Translations under genes and position numbers: made by a program
Part shown: positions 45,892-59,100 of the stretch, piece after piece
Layout: every line of letters starts with the position of its first letter
How positions within the stretch are numbered: the stretch's first letter is position 1
Notes under the pieces: generated by a model
Databases searched by the model: none
Told to the model about the DNA's origin: nothing
The model's input: the letters and a program-made list of their open reading frames with translations, nothing else
Source: Cordilura impudica
Taxonomy: Eukaryota > Arthropoda > Insecta > Diptera > Scathophagidae
Reading direction: 5' to 3'
Length of the DNA: 64,000 nt
Assembly: GCA_963682025.1 (NCBI GenBank)
Contig: OY821519.1
Location: 65,838,783-65,902,782, forward strand

Positions 45892-46325
45892 AACAAGTAA
45901 GAAAATGATAGTCGGTCTAGACCGATACCCTATACATTGCGTTCAGAGAATTGGTCTTAGTTCCAACTAATTGGGTTTAGAAAAAAAGCATAAACCAAAT
46001 CTACGTCGAAAATTCGACCGATCCTGACCATATGTGGTATAGTCAATTATATTTTGCACAACAAATACAAACCGATTTTGATAAAAATCTGTGGAATATT
46101 TTTGTTTTCGATAGGTTTAAATGAATTGTCCTATGTGGTTTATTTTTGGTCTACGGATTACTGGATGTATTAAACACACCCAAACCCAATTCGACTGAGG
46201 TCTATTAGATAATTTGGGTCTTATGGCAAGCTAAGTCGATATCATAGGGGTCATTTCAATGGGGACTAGGTCTGAACATGCACCCAATTTCACCAACTTC
46301 AATAGCGTTTGTCCTATGGCTTGAG
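45892..46325 (-). mobile_element. Family E, copy 6 (5' part missing)
   Basis: AACAAGTAAGAAAATGATAG with hairpin GTCGGTCTAGACCGA, continuing to GTTTGTCCTATGGCTTGAG, where similarity stops. Confidence 0.7.
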
Positions 46326-46329
46326 TTAC

Positions 46330-47280
46330 TTCCTTTCCAAACTAAGCCATAGATATTACAATAATAAATTCCGAACCTATTATGAATAAAAAAGTGGTAC
46401 TTAAGTAGAGTAGGTAGCAATACATTGGAAATTTGTATGCATTTTTTACGAAATCACTATTTGGTGTGTTCTCTATTGGAAGATAACGCATTTGTTACAA
46501 AAAATACAATAAAAAAAAATAGGTAAACGAAAAAGAAATATTTTTTAAGTGATGCCAGAACAGTAGAAACTTTTAAATATCTTTTCCAAAGTTCATTAAA
46601 ATAATAAAAATACAAGAACCGTAGAAAGACAATTCAAAAAATCTTAACCGTTATTTAAATATTTATAGATTCTGATGTTTTCTTTCAATTCTTATAAAAT
46701 AATGGCAAGAATAAAGTTTCATGGCAAAAGAATATTTGTGAGAAATATTCTGTGAATTAATCCTGGCTAGTAGTAATCTTGCTAAAGAACGCATGAACTG
46801 AAATTAGAATACTGTTGGCGTATAGTGTTAACTAAAAAATTATATATTTAAATGGCCATAAAACGACAAAACGCTTCGGAAGTTTTACAAAAATAAATTA
46901 ATACAATCGTTCGGTATAGGAATCATCCACCCCCCAAGACCATGACCATCATTTTATTCCACAGTGTTATTGTATAGTAATGGTTTCCATTGTTTTGTCA
47001 ACAGCATAAAAATGAATATTTGAAGTTTTGTTAATTTTTTCTCCTTTGTTAAATAAATAAAACATACAAATATTTAAATTAATAAAAGCGCCCAAGTCGT
47101 CAAATATATATTTTGTTAAATTTTCCATCGTGTTGTCACTCACTTTATATTTCTATTTGTTTTTAAATATTGTTATGACTTAAATAATTAATATAATAAT
47201 TACGCTAACAAGATAGCGAGTATACTACTAGTATATGTATAATTCAGAATAACAATACAATCTGTAGTAACTCTTTGTAT
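46330..47280. other. No feature seen
   Basis: AT-rich without recognisable elements. Confidence 0.3.
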
Positions 47281-47284
47281 CCAC

Positions 47285-47600
47285 CACGATTTTCTTCGGG
47301 TTTTGGCAATACGTTACCAAAAGTTCCAGCCGGTTGGAAAGGCAATGTAAGGAGTTCAAAATATCGGTAGATCGGAAGCTTTAGTTAGTTACCTCTCGAT
47401 AGCAGATCGGCAACGTGTGGTCCCACGGTATTGATATGACAGAGTGATATCCGTCGTGGCACCTTTGAGTTGCCTGATAAGTTAGCAAATAGAATTAGCG
47501 ACAGCAGTCAGCCAAGGCCGCTGGAGTAATTTTGTTTGTGACAACCGAAGTCCATCGTCACCATCAAAATGTACATGGATTCTTTACTTCACTGTAAAGC
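47285..47600 (-). pseudogene. Possible LTR-retroelement pol fragment
   Basis: A GC-richer patch. One minus-strand frame near 47463-47388 gives HINTVGPHVADLLSRGN, which resembles the xHxxTxxNPADLLSRG motif between RNase H and integrase in BEL/Pao-type pol. Flanking frames are broken. Weak; one motif only. Confidence 0.25.
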
Positions 47601-48235
47601 GATACTATACTGTGTCTTGCCGTAACAAAACTCTCTTTAACACTTTCGATTGCGAGATCTGGTTTAAGATACTTAAAATATAAATTAATAAATTTTTTCG
47701 GACTTTTTTTTTTACCGGTATTCAGTGATTGTGAGTTCTCTTGAGTGCTCTTTAAACAAAAGAGAATTAAGAAAAGAGAGTAGACTTTGGTAAATAAATT
47801 TTATATATGCATTTATGGTTTACCAATGACTACAATCGTGTTACTTAGGTCTGAAAAGGTTAAGTACATCAAATCTACATACTTATCCTATTTAACATAT
47901 GAACTGGTTGAGAATTGTAAGGTGTTATATAAATAGCGTAGCGTTGACACATCTGTCTATGGGCACTGTTACGCGTTAAATATTTGGATCACGATCCATG
48001 TCGCAGAATGGTCTCCTATTCTGAAATCCATTAAGATGGATCGCGATGCATCAATACTGCTTGCTACACGTTCAATATATATTGTGATATTTGTGTTATT
48101 GTCAATACATATTGGACGTGTAACACTGCCCTATTGGAATGTGAACTTTAAAGCTGATGTGAATGATGTCATCAGTGTGTTTGGTGTTGTGTGTTTATAT
48201 TATTTTACTATTAATGGTGGATACAATTACAGTAC
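47600..48235. other. No gene; small inverted motifs
   Basis: GGATCACGATCC (about 47986) and ACACGTTCAATAT (48066) with its inverse ATATTGGACGTGT (48109) form small hairpins. No element recognised. Confidence 0.3.
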
Positions 48236-48237
48236 TT

Positions 48238-48935
48238 TTTAAGATAGTATACCTTTTTAAGAACATATGCTTTTTTAAGAGAACGTACTTTTCGAGAAAT
48301 GGTAATTTAAATAATCTAACCCATAAAAACAAAGTTTTTATTAAAACTCTTTCTTTCCTTATGCATATGAGTTTTGAATCTCTCCGTGACTTGCGTGACT
48401 TTGCATGACTATTTGAAAATTAATCTTTGGTCACAACAAGTCTATGGACCAAGTTTCAGATCGATCGGATAAGGGGAAGTGAGGCTTTAATCTATCCGTG
48501 ACTGTGCGTCACTATGCGTAACTGTGTGTGACTATATCAAAGTTAATCTTTTTTCACAGCATGTCTATCGACAAAGTTTCAGATCGATCGGATAAGGAGG
48601 AATGGGTTTTAAATCACTCCGTGACTGTGCGTGACTGTGCGTGACTATGTCAAAGTTAACCTTTTTTTCACAGCAAGTATATAGGCCAAGTTTAAGATCA
48701 ATTGGATAAGAGGGACTGGGGTTGACCCACGACAGACAGACAGACAGAAAGTATGAGTTAAAAGAAAGAGTTTAAAAAGAACAGATACTTTTCAAAAGTA
48801 TTTTTCTTTTACAATTTTTTTTTTAAACAGGTATTTTTTTATTAAAAAATTATTTTTTTTAAGAAAAGGTACTTTTTAAGAAAGGGTACTTTTTAAGAAA
48901 AGGTACTTTTCTAAGAAAACGTAATTGTCTACGAA
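48238..48935. repeat. Satellite S4, split by a family D element
   Basis: TTTTTAAGAACATATGC-type units before 48300 and GAAAAGGTACTTTTTAAG-type units after 48778. The D element at 48306 lies between, so it probably inserted into the array. Confidence 0.55.
48306..48775 (+). mobile_element. Family D, copy 4
   Basis: The best complete copy: AACCCATAAAAACAAAGTTT, then about four roughly 100-bp units with GTGACTGTGCGTGACT and CAGATCGATCGGATAAGG. It ends GGGTTGACCCACGACAGACA with GACAGACAGA and GTATGAGTTAAAAG. Confidence 0.7.
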
Positions 48936-48939
48936 AATT

Positions 48940-49770
48940 TAATTCGTTGTCCTCTGACGAAGTTGCTTTGAATAATCTGCCAAGTACACCAACAAATACA
49001 CCTGTAATTGGCAAGAGGAAGAGAGACGATCAAAGCTTGACTAAGTGGATTAACGAATTTATGATTTATTTTTTTTTTTTTTGCTTTTACTCAAATTAAT
49101 TAAGGTTGATGCAATAGAAATCAAATCAAATATATTCTTAAATATACAACCAAATGAAAAATCCCATTTCATATTGTTTAGATAATAACAAAAAATATAA
49201 AATTATATAAATATTTTTTGTGACCTTTTACAAGCAATTTGCTAAATATGGACTATTTAATTCCCCTTTCAGTTAATATTTGGCAAAACGAAAATATTTT
49301 TAAAATTTATTTTCAAATTATGAAAATAATTCAGAGTCGATTTTTAAATATTAATATTCACTAAAGTTCTTAATGAGTGAGTTAGAAGTTGTACAAGCTC
49401 AAGTTCAAATGTTATTATTTTAATAAATTTATAAGTCAATCATTAAATGATACAGATCGAAATTATCATAAGTGTTATTGAAATTATATTTTTAAAAATA
49501 ATAAATATATTTTTCAGATTTTTGATTTTTGAGCTTTGCTAAATCAAATTAAGACCTCTACTTTATACCAAAACTATCAGTTTACTACTTAAAGCGAAAC
49601 GTTTTTTGTGTGAACACCGAGCCTAGAAATGATCATGTAAAATTTGTGTCTTATTGGATTATAGATTTGGTGAATGATTCACAGATTTAGCTAACAAGTA
49701 GTTTATATGCAATTGAAATAAGATGCAGTCCTCCATGGGTGGTCCTACGAAACTCAAAATATTATAAATT
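48940..49770. other. No feature seen
   Basis: AT-rich downstream flank of the elongase gene. TGGTCCTACG at about 49740 echoes the end of the long-TIR element, and TTGTGTGAACACCGAGCC at about 49607 echoes the Harbinger-like TIR; both are isolated. Confidence 0.3.

Positions 49771-49772
<2 letters not shown>

Positions 49773-49803
<31 letters not shown>
49773..49803. repeat. (TA)n microsatellite
   Basis: About 15 TA units just beyond the elongase poly(A) signal. Confidence 0.9.
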
Positions 49804-49806
<3 letters not shown>

Positions 49807-49810
49807 TTAG

Positions 49811-49816
49811 TTTATT
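49811..49816 (-). terminator. Poly(A) signal of the elongase gene
   Basis: AATAAA on the minus strand, beginning 5 bases past the stop codon, so the 3' UTR would be very short or end within or after the TA run. Confidence 0.5.
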
Positions 49817-49820
49817 TGTT

Positions 49821-50158
49821 TCATTTCTCCTTAAGACATTTTGTGTTTGCATTGAGTTTTAATTTGTTGCCATTCAAAATATAAGTTTTCCAATAGAAAT
49901 TCGAAAACATGGCCGTCATGAATAGTGTTTGGCAAAATAATATCGACAGCCAAAATGTGGACAAACCACACCAGTTGTTGTACAAGGCAAAGCCAGTTTT
50001 AATTGTTATATAGCAAAATTGTGTAATTTGCATTTCAGTCAAACGCGGTTTCCATCCATCCAAATTGATTTTCGTCTCAAGTGCAGCAACGAAGTAATAA
50101 ACGTACATAAGAATATGAATGAAACTGTTGATAAGCGGCACGACGGTGAAATGAGAAC
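49821..50158 (-). CDS. Elongase coding exon 5
   Basis: Acceptor TATTTAG|GT. Residues 169-280 with the last membrane segments, ending CLKEK and TGA. A lysine at -3 could serve ER retention, but a full KKxx signal is not present. Confidence 0.95.
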
Positions 50159-53100
50159 CTAAATAAAATTAATTTTTAAGCAATAAAACATAAAAAAAAA
50201 TCTTCTAAATGAGTCAGATTCTTACCAAGCATGACATTGAGATAAATAAATGCACCATAGACCATCAAGCCATGATGATATACATGTAAAAATGTCACTT
50301 GACTGTATTTTTTACGTAAGACGAAAAATATCTGGAAAAGGATATGTGAAAAAAAATTATTTTAGGTTACGAGGAAATTATTGCGAGTAATAAAAAGGAT
50401 CTGAGATTAAAAAATCTATTTAATTGGCAGAAATATTAAAAAAAAATTAACAATTAAGTTAATTGTATTCTGTCTAGACCGACTTTATGATACCCCATAT
50501 GAATATCATTAGTTAAAAGAAGGGGTCTTAGGTGCTACTTATTGAAAAAATAAAATTAGCATAAACCTAATTTGAAAGGGATCTATAATATTAATAGGCA
50601 AAGCTATTTCTTGTTACCAATGTAACTTTGTCAGTTTTAATCCTATTTTAACCAAACACTCCTCATTTAAAAGGTATTTCTCTTAGTTGTCCACCAAATT
50701 TACAGATTTTTATATTTTTAAATTTTTTTTGAGTAAAATGTATTTAAAGTTGCTACTAATATATCAGTTGTGTAATCTAATATATCAGTTATTCAAACCA
50801 TTGGAAAAATACTTTTTACAAAGATTCTGATGACTAGTTTTGGTGAAAAAAAAAAACGAAATAGATGTTTTTAAAAACTGTTTTTACGCCTATGGGAGAA
50901 AATGAAATTGGGAATGGTTGCATATTTTATTGAATAAACTTATTTGAGGACTTGAAAAGATATGTTTAAAAAAATAATAATATTTAAATATAATTATACT
51001 TACAGTATCGACAAAATCTAAAATTTTATTTAAAAAATAAATATATGTAAAATGACGAAGAGCCACCGTTTCTTCACTCCAATCTGTTTTGTCATAGCGC
51101 ATACAAAACCAACTATATTGTGGATGAAATCCATAGTTCTTGGCTACCTAAAAAATGATTGAATAAAGACAAGTGTGAAAGTAATATGTGTAAATAATAA
51201 ATAATAACAATTCAAAGTTCATATTTCGTCGTCAATAATGTATTATTTATATGAAAACAATTACGATAGAACAATGTTGTGCGTTGCTTAGCATATTTAA
51301 AAGAAACTGAACTTAAAAAGCGCGCTTAAATGGTTATTACAAATTATTTAGTATTAGTTTTTTTTTTGTTGTGAAAGCAAAGAATGTGTTTACTTTTTAT
51401 TTATATTTTTCTATGAACTTAGTGTCAAAAAAAGTTTAAAAAAAATCAAAACAACAAATTATGTCAGGGAAACCAATATTAAAGGAACAATTTTTTATTT
51501 TTGTTTTGCGTCATATATTCACATTAAAAAAAAAAGATTTGTATATTGTTTCATAGTTAAGAATTTATTGTTAAAGTCTTCCTTATGAATAAAATAAAAT
51601 AATTTGATGTAGCTCGATCAAATCACTTTTGTACAAAATTGTGAGATTTTCGAAATCATTGCATGTGAAGTTTAGATTAGAAATTATTTCATCTAAATAT
51701 GGAATAAATAATGTTGCTCCGCAGTATTCCTTTGGGCTATCTGTTTTTATATTTGAGCGATACTTTTGCATTCCTACTCTTCTGGCAAGTTCATGGCTGA
51801 ATGGAAACTAATAGCCATTTTAGAAACCTCTTGATACAACTTTTATTGTCCACATCTCGAAGCATTGAATTTAGTTGATTCATAAAAAAATTAATTTGGT
51901 TATAAGCTTTCACACAATCTAAATTTTCCGATGTAAGTACCTTGGCAATTGGAAAGAAAAATTCAAAACAAAGCAAATTGTCACATTAAAGATGAACTCG
52001 AATTTACATGTAAACACCGTTCAATATTTCAACCTAAAAAAAACAATATATAATAATTACAAAACTTCTCTCGATAAAAATTATAACCATTGTGAAAAAT
52101 CGTATTAAGTATATTTTTAACGACAGTCAAAAAAGAAGGAAATGTCTTAAAAAACTTATGGACGTTATAACTGAGTATGTAAACAAGGCTCCAGAATTTT
52201 GAATACGGTTTTTGTTTTCATTTTTGTTGCATTTTCGGCATTAAAAGAAAAAAGTTTGTTTGTTTGTTCGAATGACAGATTAGATAACCACTTCTCTCTT
52301 TAATAAATGAATCAATCAAATTAATAATGAAAATATTAAATGGGGCATGCAATGCCCCAAGAGATGATTACAAAAAATTTTCAAAACTGACTCTTGGCGA
52401 AGTTCGAAGTCCAGGTGCATTTCACCATGCAGGTCGGACGTCAAAACTGATATACGCCTTTAAAATATTTAAGTCTCAAAAAAAAAAAAATTATAACTGC
52501 CAAAAGGAGAGTCCAGGGCCTTAGTTGAGTTTAGCTTATTTATTGCTTTAATTTACGTCAAATACGAGATAAGTTGCTCCAGCTAATGACCTGAGTTTTA
52601 TCAAAGATTTAAAAATATACAGAGAAACGTCAAATGTTGTTTTTGAAAAATTATCTGCAGCAATATATAGACATTTTCGGAATATTTTCAGACATAGTTC
52701 CTTTTGAAACCGAACGAAAATGGTAAAATAACTTAAGGAATCCTTCAGGGGCATTTTATTTTGAATATGAATTTTTAACTTATAACATTAATAAAAAATT
52801 ATTGGTGTATTTTGACATCACAAATTGATTGATTTTAAAAACACAGTATATATAAATAAACAAATAAGTAAACTATTGAAAAACTAAAACATTTAATAAT
52901 AATTTTTTATTAATGTTATAAGTTAAAAATTCATATTCAAAATAAAATGCCCCTGAAGATGTTGACAAAAACTCAACGAAACGTCGGGAAATAATGAAAT
53001 AAAGAATTTTTATTTTACATTTAATAAAATTGACCAAAAAAGCCCTACGTACACTCTATAATACATAAAACAAATAAGTTTGGTTTAAAATCAATATTCT

Positions 53101-56100
53101 ATTAACTTAAGGAATCATCTCAGGAAGAAACAAAAAGATCAATCGGGTATCATGCGAAAAATTATATAAGCGACAAGGGTTTAGATGATTTTGTTGGTCC
53201 AGCATCCCATAATTTTTTTTTAAATTCTCAAATTGGATTATTTCTTTCTGGATATAAATGTATAAGAATGAAATGAAAATCTTTTATTTTATACCACAAA
53301 AAAGGCAGCGATAATCTTAAGAACGTGAATGATAGTGCTGAGAGAGGAATTGCTTTAGCTACAAACTTCAATTCATCGCTAACAAAATAAGAGAATCAGA
53401 AGCAGTATATTTTCTAAGTAATAGAAATGCATCGCAAAATGTTTCCAAAACCAAAGATAAGTGTTCCAGTAAAGAAACCAGTTTAAAAAAAAAATACTAT
53501 AAAATAAAAACTAAAAAAATTTTAGAAATATAAACTCGCCAGACTTATATGGATGAGTCGAAATTTCAATTGATTAGGGGCAGTTTTAAATATTATTTTT
53601 CTTGCTTGGTTTTTTAGTAGATTAAGTCGTCAAAAGGGTCCAAAAAAGTTAAGTGCACTTTTATATGTTTGGACCACCCTAACATACATGCTTTATTTTG
53701 TTTATTTCTTAGGTACAGTTGCGTATTTATTATAAATAATTATTTAAGCATGATTGATCTTGCACAATCATGGTCGTTTCCTTACTCCTACCTTATATTT
53801 AAAAATAAAGTAAACTGTTTTACAATTATTATAAATACATAAAACAAGTAAGAAAATTATAGTTGGTATATACCGACTATACGATACCCTATACTATGAT
53901 TTAGAGGCCCTATTCATTCGGTCCAATTAAGTGGATATAGAAAATAAGCATAAAACAAATTTGAGTGACATTGTTTTTAATATTTTGCCTTCGAATAGGA
54001 AAAACTTCATATCGGATGCTATATTTATATGGGGACTAGGTTAAAAAATGGACCGATCCTGATTGTATTTGGTATGGTCACTTACTTTTCGCAAAAACAT
54101 ATACAAACCAAATTTGAGAAAAATCTGTGCAATATATTAGTTTTTTGATAGATTTAAGTGAAAATCGGGAAGCAGCTTTATATGGGGGCTACGACAAAGA
54201 ATTGCCATATGGGGTTTATTTTTGGACAAATGATAAATAGGTGTAATAAATACACACAAACCCATTTTCCCCGAGAGCTGTATGATATTTTGGATATTAG
54301 TAATTTAAGTCGATCTCATAGGTGTCATTTGTGTGGTCTGCACTGATTTGCACCAATTTCAATAGCGTTAGTTCTATGACAGATAGAAGCCATAGAACCG
54401 ACTGTATTCATATTTTCGATTTGTAGTTTGATTGCAAGGTTTACATGGATACACAGACTGACGGATAGACGAACGCACGAACGAACATCGCTAAATCGAC
54501 TCAGAAAGATGGGTCTAGGTCAAATAGTTTTAGTAGTTACAAACATGACATGGTGGTATAGGGTAAAAAAGTAATAAATTGCTTAACAAATTATGAGAAG
54601 AAAAATAAGAATAAATCAGTTTATTTTATAATTATTATTTATTTATTTTTAAATTCTTTCTTTTAACTCATACTCTCTGTCTGTCTGTCTTTCGTGGGTC
54701 AACCCCATTCCCCCTTATGTAATTGATCTGAAACTTGGCCCATAGTCTTGTTGTGACTACAGATTAATTTTGGGGTAGTCACGCACATTCACGGAGTGAT
54801 CTAAATGTCATTTCCCCTCATTCGCTCGATCTGAAACTTGATCCATACACTTGCTATGAAAAAAGGATTAACTTTGACTTCGTCACGCACAGTCACGGGG
54901 AGACTTCCTCTCATCCGATCGATCTACACTTAGGCCATAGACTTGTGACCAAAGATTAATTTTAAAATAGTCACGCAAAGTCACGCACAGTCACGGGGAG
55001 ATTAAAAACTCATATGCATAAGGAAATAAATAGTTAGATTATTTGTATTTATTATTTATTTTTTCTTATTTTTTTCGTAGTTTAATTTTAGTTTTAGTTT
55101 TAATTTTAAATGTACGGATACTTTTTCTAGCAAGTGTATGTCTATAATATATCTATAAATTAACAGTTTTAACCCTTTTATGCCCGATTTTGCCTATGGG
55201 CAACTTTAAGCTTATAAGTCCCGTAATTTTTAGTTTTTCTCCTACGGTTTTTTCTCAAAGTAGCAACATCGGGCATTAAAGCTTATAAGTCCCGTAATTT
55301 TTAGTTTTTATCGTACGGTTTTTTTTTCTCGAAGTATCTTGATATATTGTGCAAGCCTAATTGCAAATATTTTATTGTAAGTATTGATAGAGATAATTTG
55401 AGAGCTAATCTTATTTGATTACACATGCAAAATTGTTTTTCTGCAAAAAGTGAGTTTACAAATAATCAAAAAAAAAAAAAAATTATAATAAAGATATTTA
55501 AAAGTTTAAATTTAAATGCTCAAAAATATTGTTTAAAGGTTAGAAAATTAGAAAAAAAAATTAAAAAATACTTTTACATGGTGGTCAGTAATTTTTCAAC
55601 CACAATGTTGCCTACAGGCAACATTACATAATGGCCAAACCAGGATACATATGACTTTGAAATTGATATCAATTCATATTATATAGGTCTAAACTAAAAA
55701 CTACATAATATGAAATTTTAATCATAAATAAAGCTGCTTCCCGATATTCAAAGAAATTTATCTACAGTTATTAAAACAACATAGATTGGTACTTATTTGA
55801 TTTTCGAACATAATGTGAACTCAATCGGACGAGCTTTTAACCTGGTCCCCATATAATATTCACTTCCGATATTAACATATTCTCAACTACCGATAATAAA
55901 TAAATGATAACCTCACATATATTTGGTTTATGATAATTTTCTATGTCCATTATTACCTTACTTAGCAATCCTTTACCTAAGACTATTTCCCGATATTCAT
56001 ACTATATGGTATTGTATGGTCGGCCTACGGCATCTATCGACAGTCGCCTTGATGATCGAGAGAAGCGATATCATTTTTATTTAACTTGCTGATCTATAGT

Positions 56101-59100
56101 TTGAGGCCTTACTTGCCAAATCGAATAATTGCGCTTTCTTTTTTTTATTTAAATTTAGAAGCGTTTGATTGAAGCCTGTTTTTATTCAAAATAAATTTCT
56201 CAATTATAAGGATTAACACAAGTAACACCATCTTATTATTAAAGAAATCAGTTTTGAATATAAACAATAGAACGTCAACTAGGCACTGACAATAAAATTA
56301 AAAATTAAAAAAAAAAACAGAAAGTAGAGTTAACCAATTTGGCAAGTAATACATTCAGTTATGAGTCGTATATCCACTATTTTTAGACTTTTTAGAAATA
56401 ATTGATTAAATTGAGAAAATTTAAAAAGTATATTAAATAATAATAAATAAATTATTAACTAAACACATTAAACTAAACCGTGTTGTAATAAATGTTCAAA
56501 TTTATGCTTTATGTTTTTGTTAGTTCGAAAATTAATTAAAATTTATATAAATGTGATATAATCCCAGATTATTACGAATTCCCTTGAAAAAGTCGACAAA
56601 AAATCGACGAAACGTCGGGAAAAATATGTAATTAATTTGTTTTATTTACATCAACAACAATAGGCCCAAATAGCTTAATAAAGGAAACTTTAAACCACAT
56701 AATTAACACTTGGCCAAATAAAAATAACAAGACAAAGTGATATTGATTTCATTATCCTCAAAAAAATTTCCATTAAGATTGTGTTGAAACAATATGCTTA
56801 TTAGAGTGGTCCTACGTAATATGAACATTTTTCAAATTGCGGTTTTGGGAAGAGGCGGGGTCCAGTTTATTTCCTTTCTATATAAAAATAATAAATGTGC
56901 AGTTTGGGGACAATCAGATAAAGAAAAGTCGCGCCGGAAATCGATTGAATATTTCAAATGTGTTTATATGGGGAAAATATGACTGTTTTTCAGATTTTTG
57001 GAAAATTTTGTTCTAGAGTTTAATTTTTCCGACAAGTTGTTATATGAATCGAGATCAGTATTAAATTATCTCTTCAAAAACCTATATAACTTCAAAATCG
57101 AATAAAAATTCGCCAAGAAATAGCAAATGCCCCAGACCACTTTTGTGCCAAAATATATCCCACTGAGTTTTTTGACAAGGATTTTATTTTTGCGGATTTC
57201 GAGAAAAATTGGATTTTTGTGAAATCGGAAAAAAATAATATGACCCCATTAACCCTTTTGGAATTGGGGTCACATATGACCCAAAACTAAAAAAAGACAA
57301 TTTATTCAAAAAATTCAAATATTTTGCAAATACTGTTGAATTTTTAAAAGCATTACTTAAAATATTATAATCAAATATGTATGTTATCCGTTCCTAAAAC
57401 TTGGAATAAATCGAACAACGTTAACCCATTGCTTGCCGAGGCCAAACTTTAAATTTTGGCATATTTAAAAAAAGTAAATATCTAAAAATAATGCATTGTT
57501 CTAGCAAAATGGACGAAACACTTATTATTGGTTGGGAAATAAAATTCGGGTATATTTTGTGAAAACTTACCGTTATGTGCTCCTAGAAACTTCATTCACC
57601 TAGAAAATTTGATAAATATTGATTAAGGCGATTTTGGGTCCCAGAAAATTAAAAATTGGTTCAGCTATTCGCGAGCAATAAGCAGATAATTGCACCAGAA
57701 ATATATCACAATGGATAATTATGATTCCAGCAGCACTGAAGGATTAAATAAAAAGAAAAACAAGTAAGAGTGTTAAATTCGGCTGTGCCGAATCTTTGAT
57801 ACCCTCCACCTCGGTTTGAGTAATGATAATAAATGTAAACAAAATATTGGAAAAAGTAAACAATTTGTTAAACTTAATGAAAAATTATTTCAGAAAATTC
57901 TTTGTGTTGGTTTTTGTCTTTTCTATTATTTCGGATTTATTTCGGTGTTTGCTTTTTGGTCATCGTGGTTGCTGATCGTCATGCATTTAGGTTATATACC
58001 TATATGCATGCATTTCCGGTTATATGACATAACTTCTCGTTTTATTTAGTTTTTGCTAATTAAATAGCTTGCCCTAAACTCCATTGCAAAGGTAATGGTT
58101 GTGTAGGGTGGCTATATGCATTAAATCGTGCTAATTGGAGATGGCTGTATAGTTTCTTTTAACTGGCCAAATATTTCGTCATTGTGGCCATATAGGTCGG
58201 ATGGAGTAACAAAATAATAACCAAAAAAAAGCTCTCTCAACTTTTTTATTAAAATATTGCTATATTTGGGAAACATAGAGAATAAATTTAAATAATCAAA
58301 TTAGGGATGCCAAACGCAAAAAACCAAAAGTCCCAAACATTTTAAATAAAATAAATTGTTATCTTTATTTTCTGAAAAACTTCAAATTTTCATCGAAAAA
58401 AAATTGTGAAAAATAATATATAAATAATATTTATGTAACAATTTTTGTGTTCGCAATTCTTAAATATCATTTGAGGTTTTGCAAAATTCATTGAATTTAA
58501 ATTAATGTTTTCTGTAGTGCGATTCTGTAAATTTCAACGATCCGACAATCGCAAAATATATCGACAGCTATTGTTGTTTGCACTAAGGATTAAGTGATTC
58601 ACTAAGTACAGACATCTTAACGACAGTCGGCATCTATATTTTTCTATTTATTTAAATTGTAAACGAGTGGTATCTCTGTCAAAATAAGCGAAAAACACAA
58701 AGAAGAATAGAAAAAAACAAATTATTTCGTGTTTGACAGGATGATTTTATCCGTATGTTTAAAATCTTTATTTTTTTACTAATATTTCTGTTTATTTATT
58801 TGAAAATGAAATAATGAATTGAATATGCTATTTAATTTTTTTATTTATATAAAAAAGTTTTTTAATTAAAGCAAAATATTTTCACTATTTTATGATTTTT
58901 ATTTATGTATGACGACATTTCAACCTAAAAATTTAAGTTTTTATCGATTGAATAAACAACACAAAAATTGTTGTCGTTTAGATAACAACAACAGCTGAGT
59001 TTAACAATAGCGAATATCGTTTAAAAATTTTACTGATAATTTTGCTATTTTCTTTTTTTAATGATTCGACTATCGTTAAAAGAAGTTACTGAAAAGCAAT

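Larger units (their letters stand above)
52325..53470 (+). pseudogene. Transposon-derived protein remnant, split by a ribozyme-bearing insert
   Basis: Pieces in order: MKILNGACNAPRDDYKKFSK and PGAFHHAGRTSKLIYAFKIF (52327-52475), FIKDLKIYRETSNVVFEKLS (about 52596-52655), YHAKNYISDKGLDDFVGPAS (about 53140-53200), and NVNDSAERGIALATNF..SL (about 53328-53385) with QVIEMHRKMFPKP in another frame. This order matches, from memory, an uncharacterised transposon-linked protein family with PRDDY, HHARWMAK and NDxAERGxxL motifs. The fragment at 6010-6270 looks like its N-terminal part. The insert at about 52743-53100 interrupts it. Confidence 0.45.

Noticed and set aside
49600..49630. TTGTGTGAACACCGAGCC as a second Harbinger-like MITE
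   Set aside because: Only one imperfect end is visible and no partner repeat or TAA pair was found.
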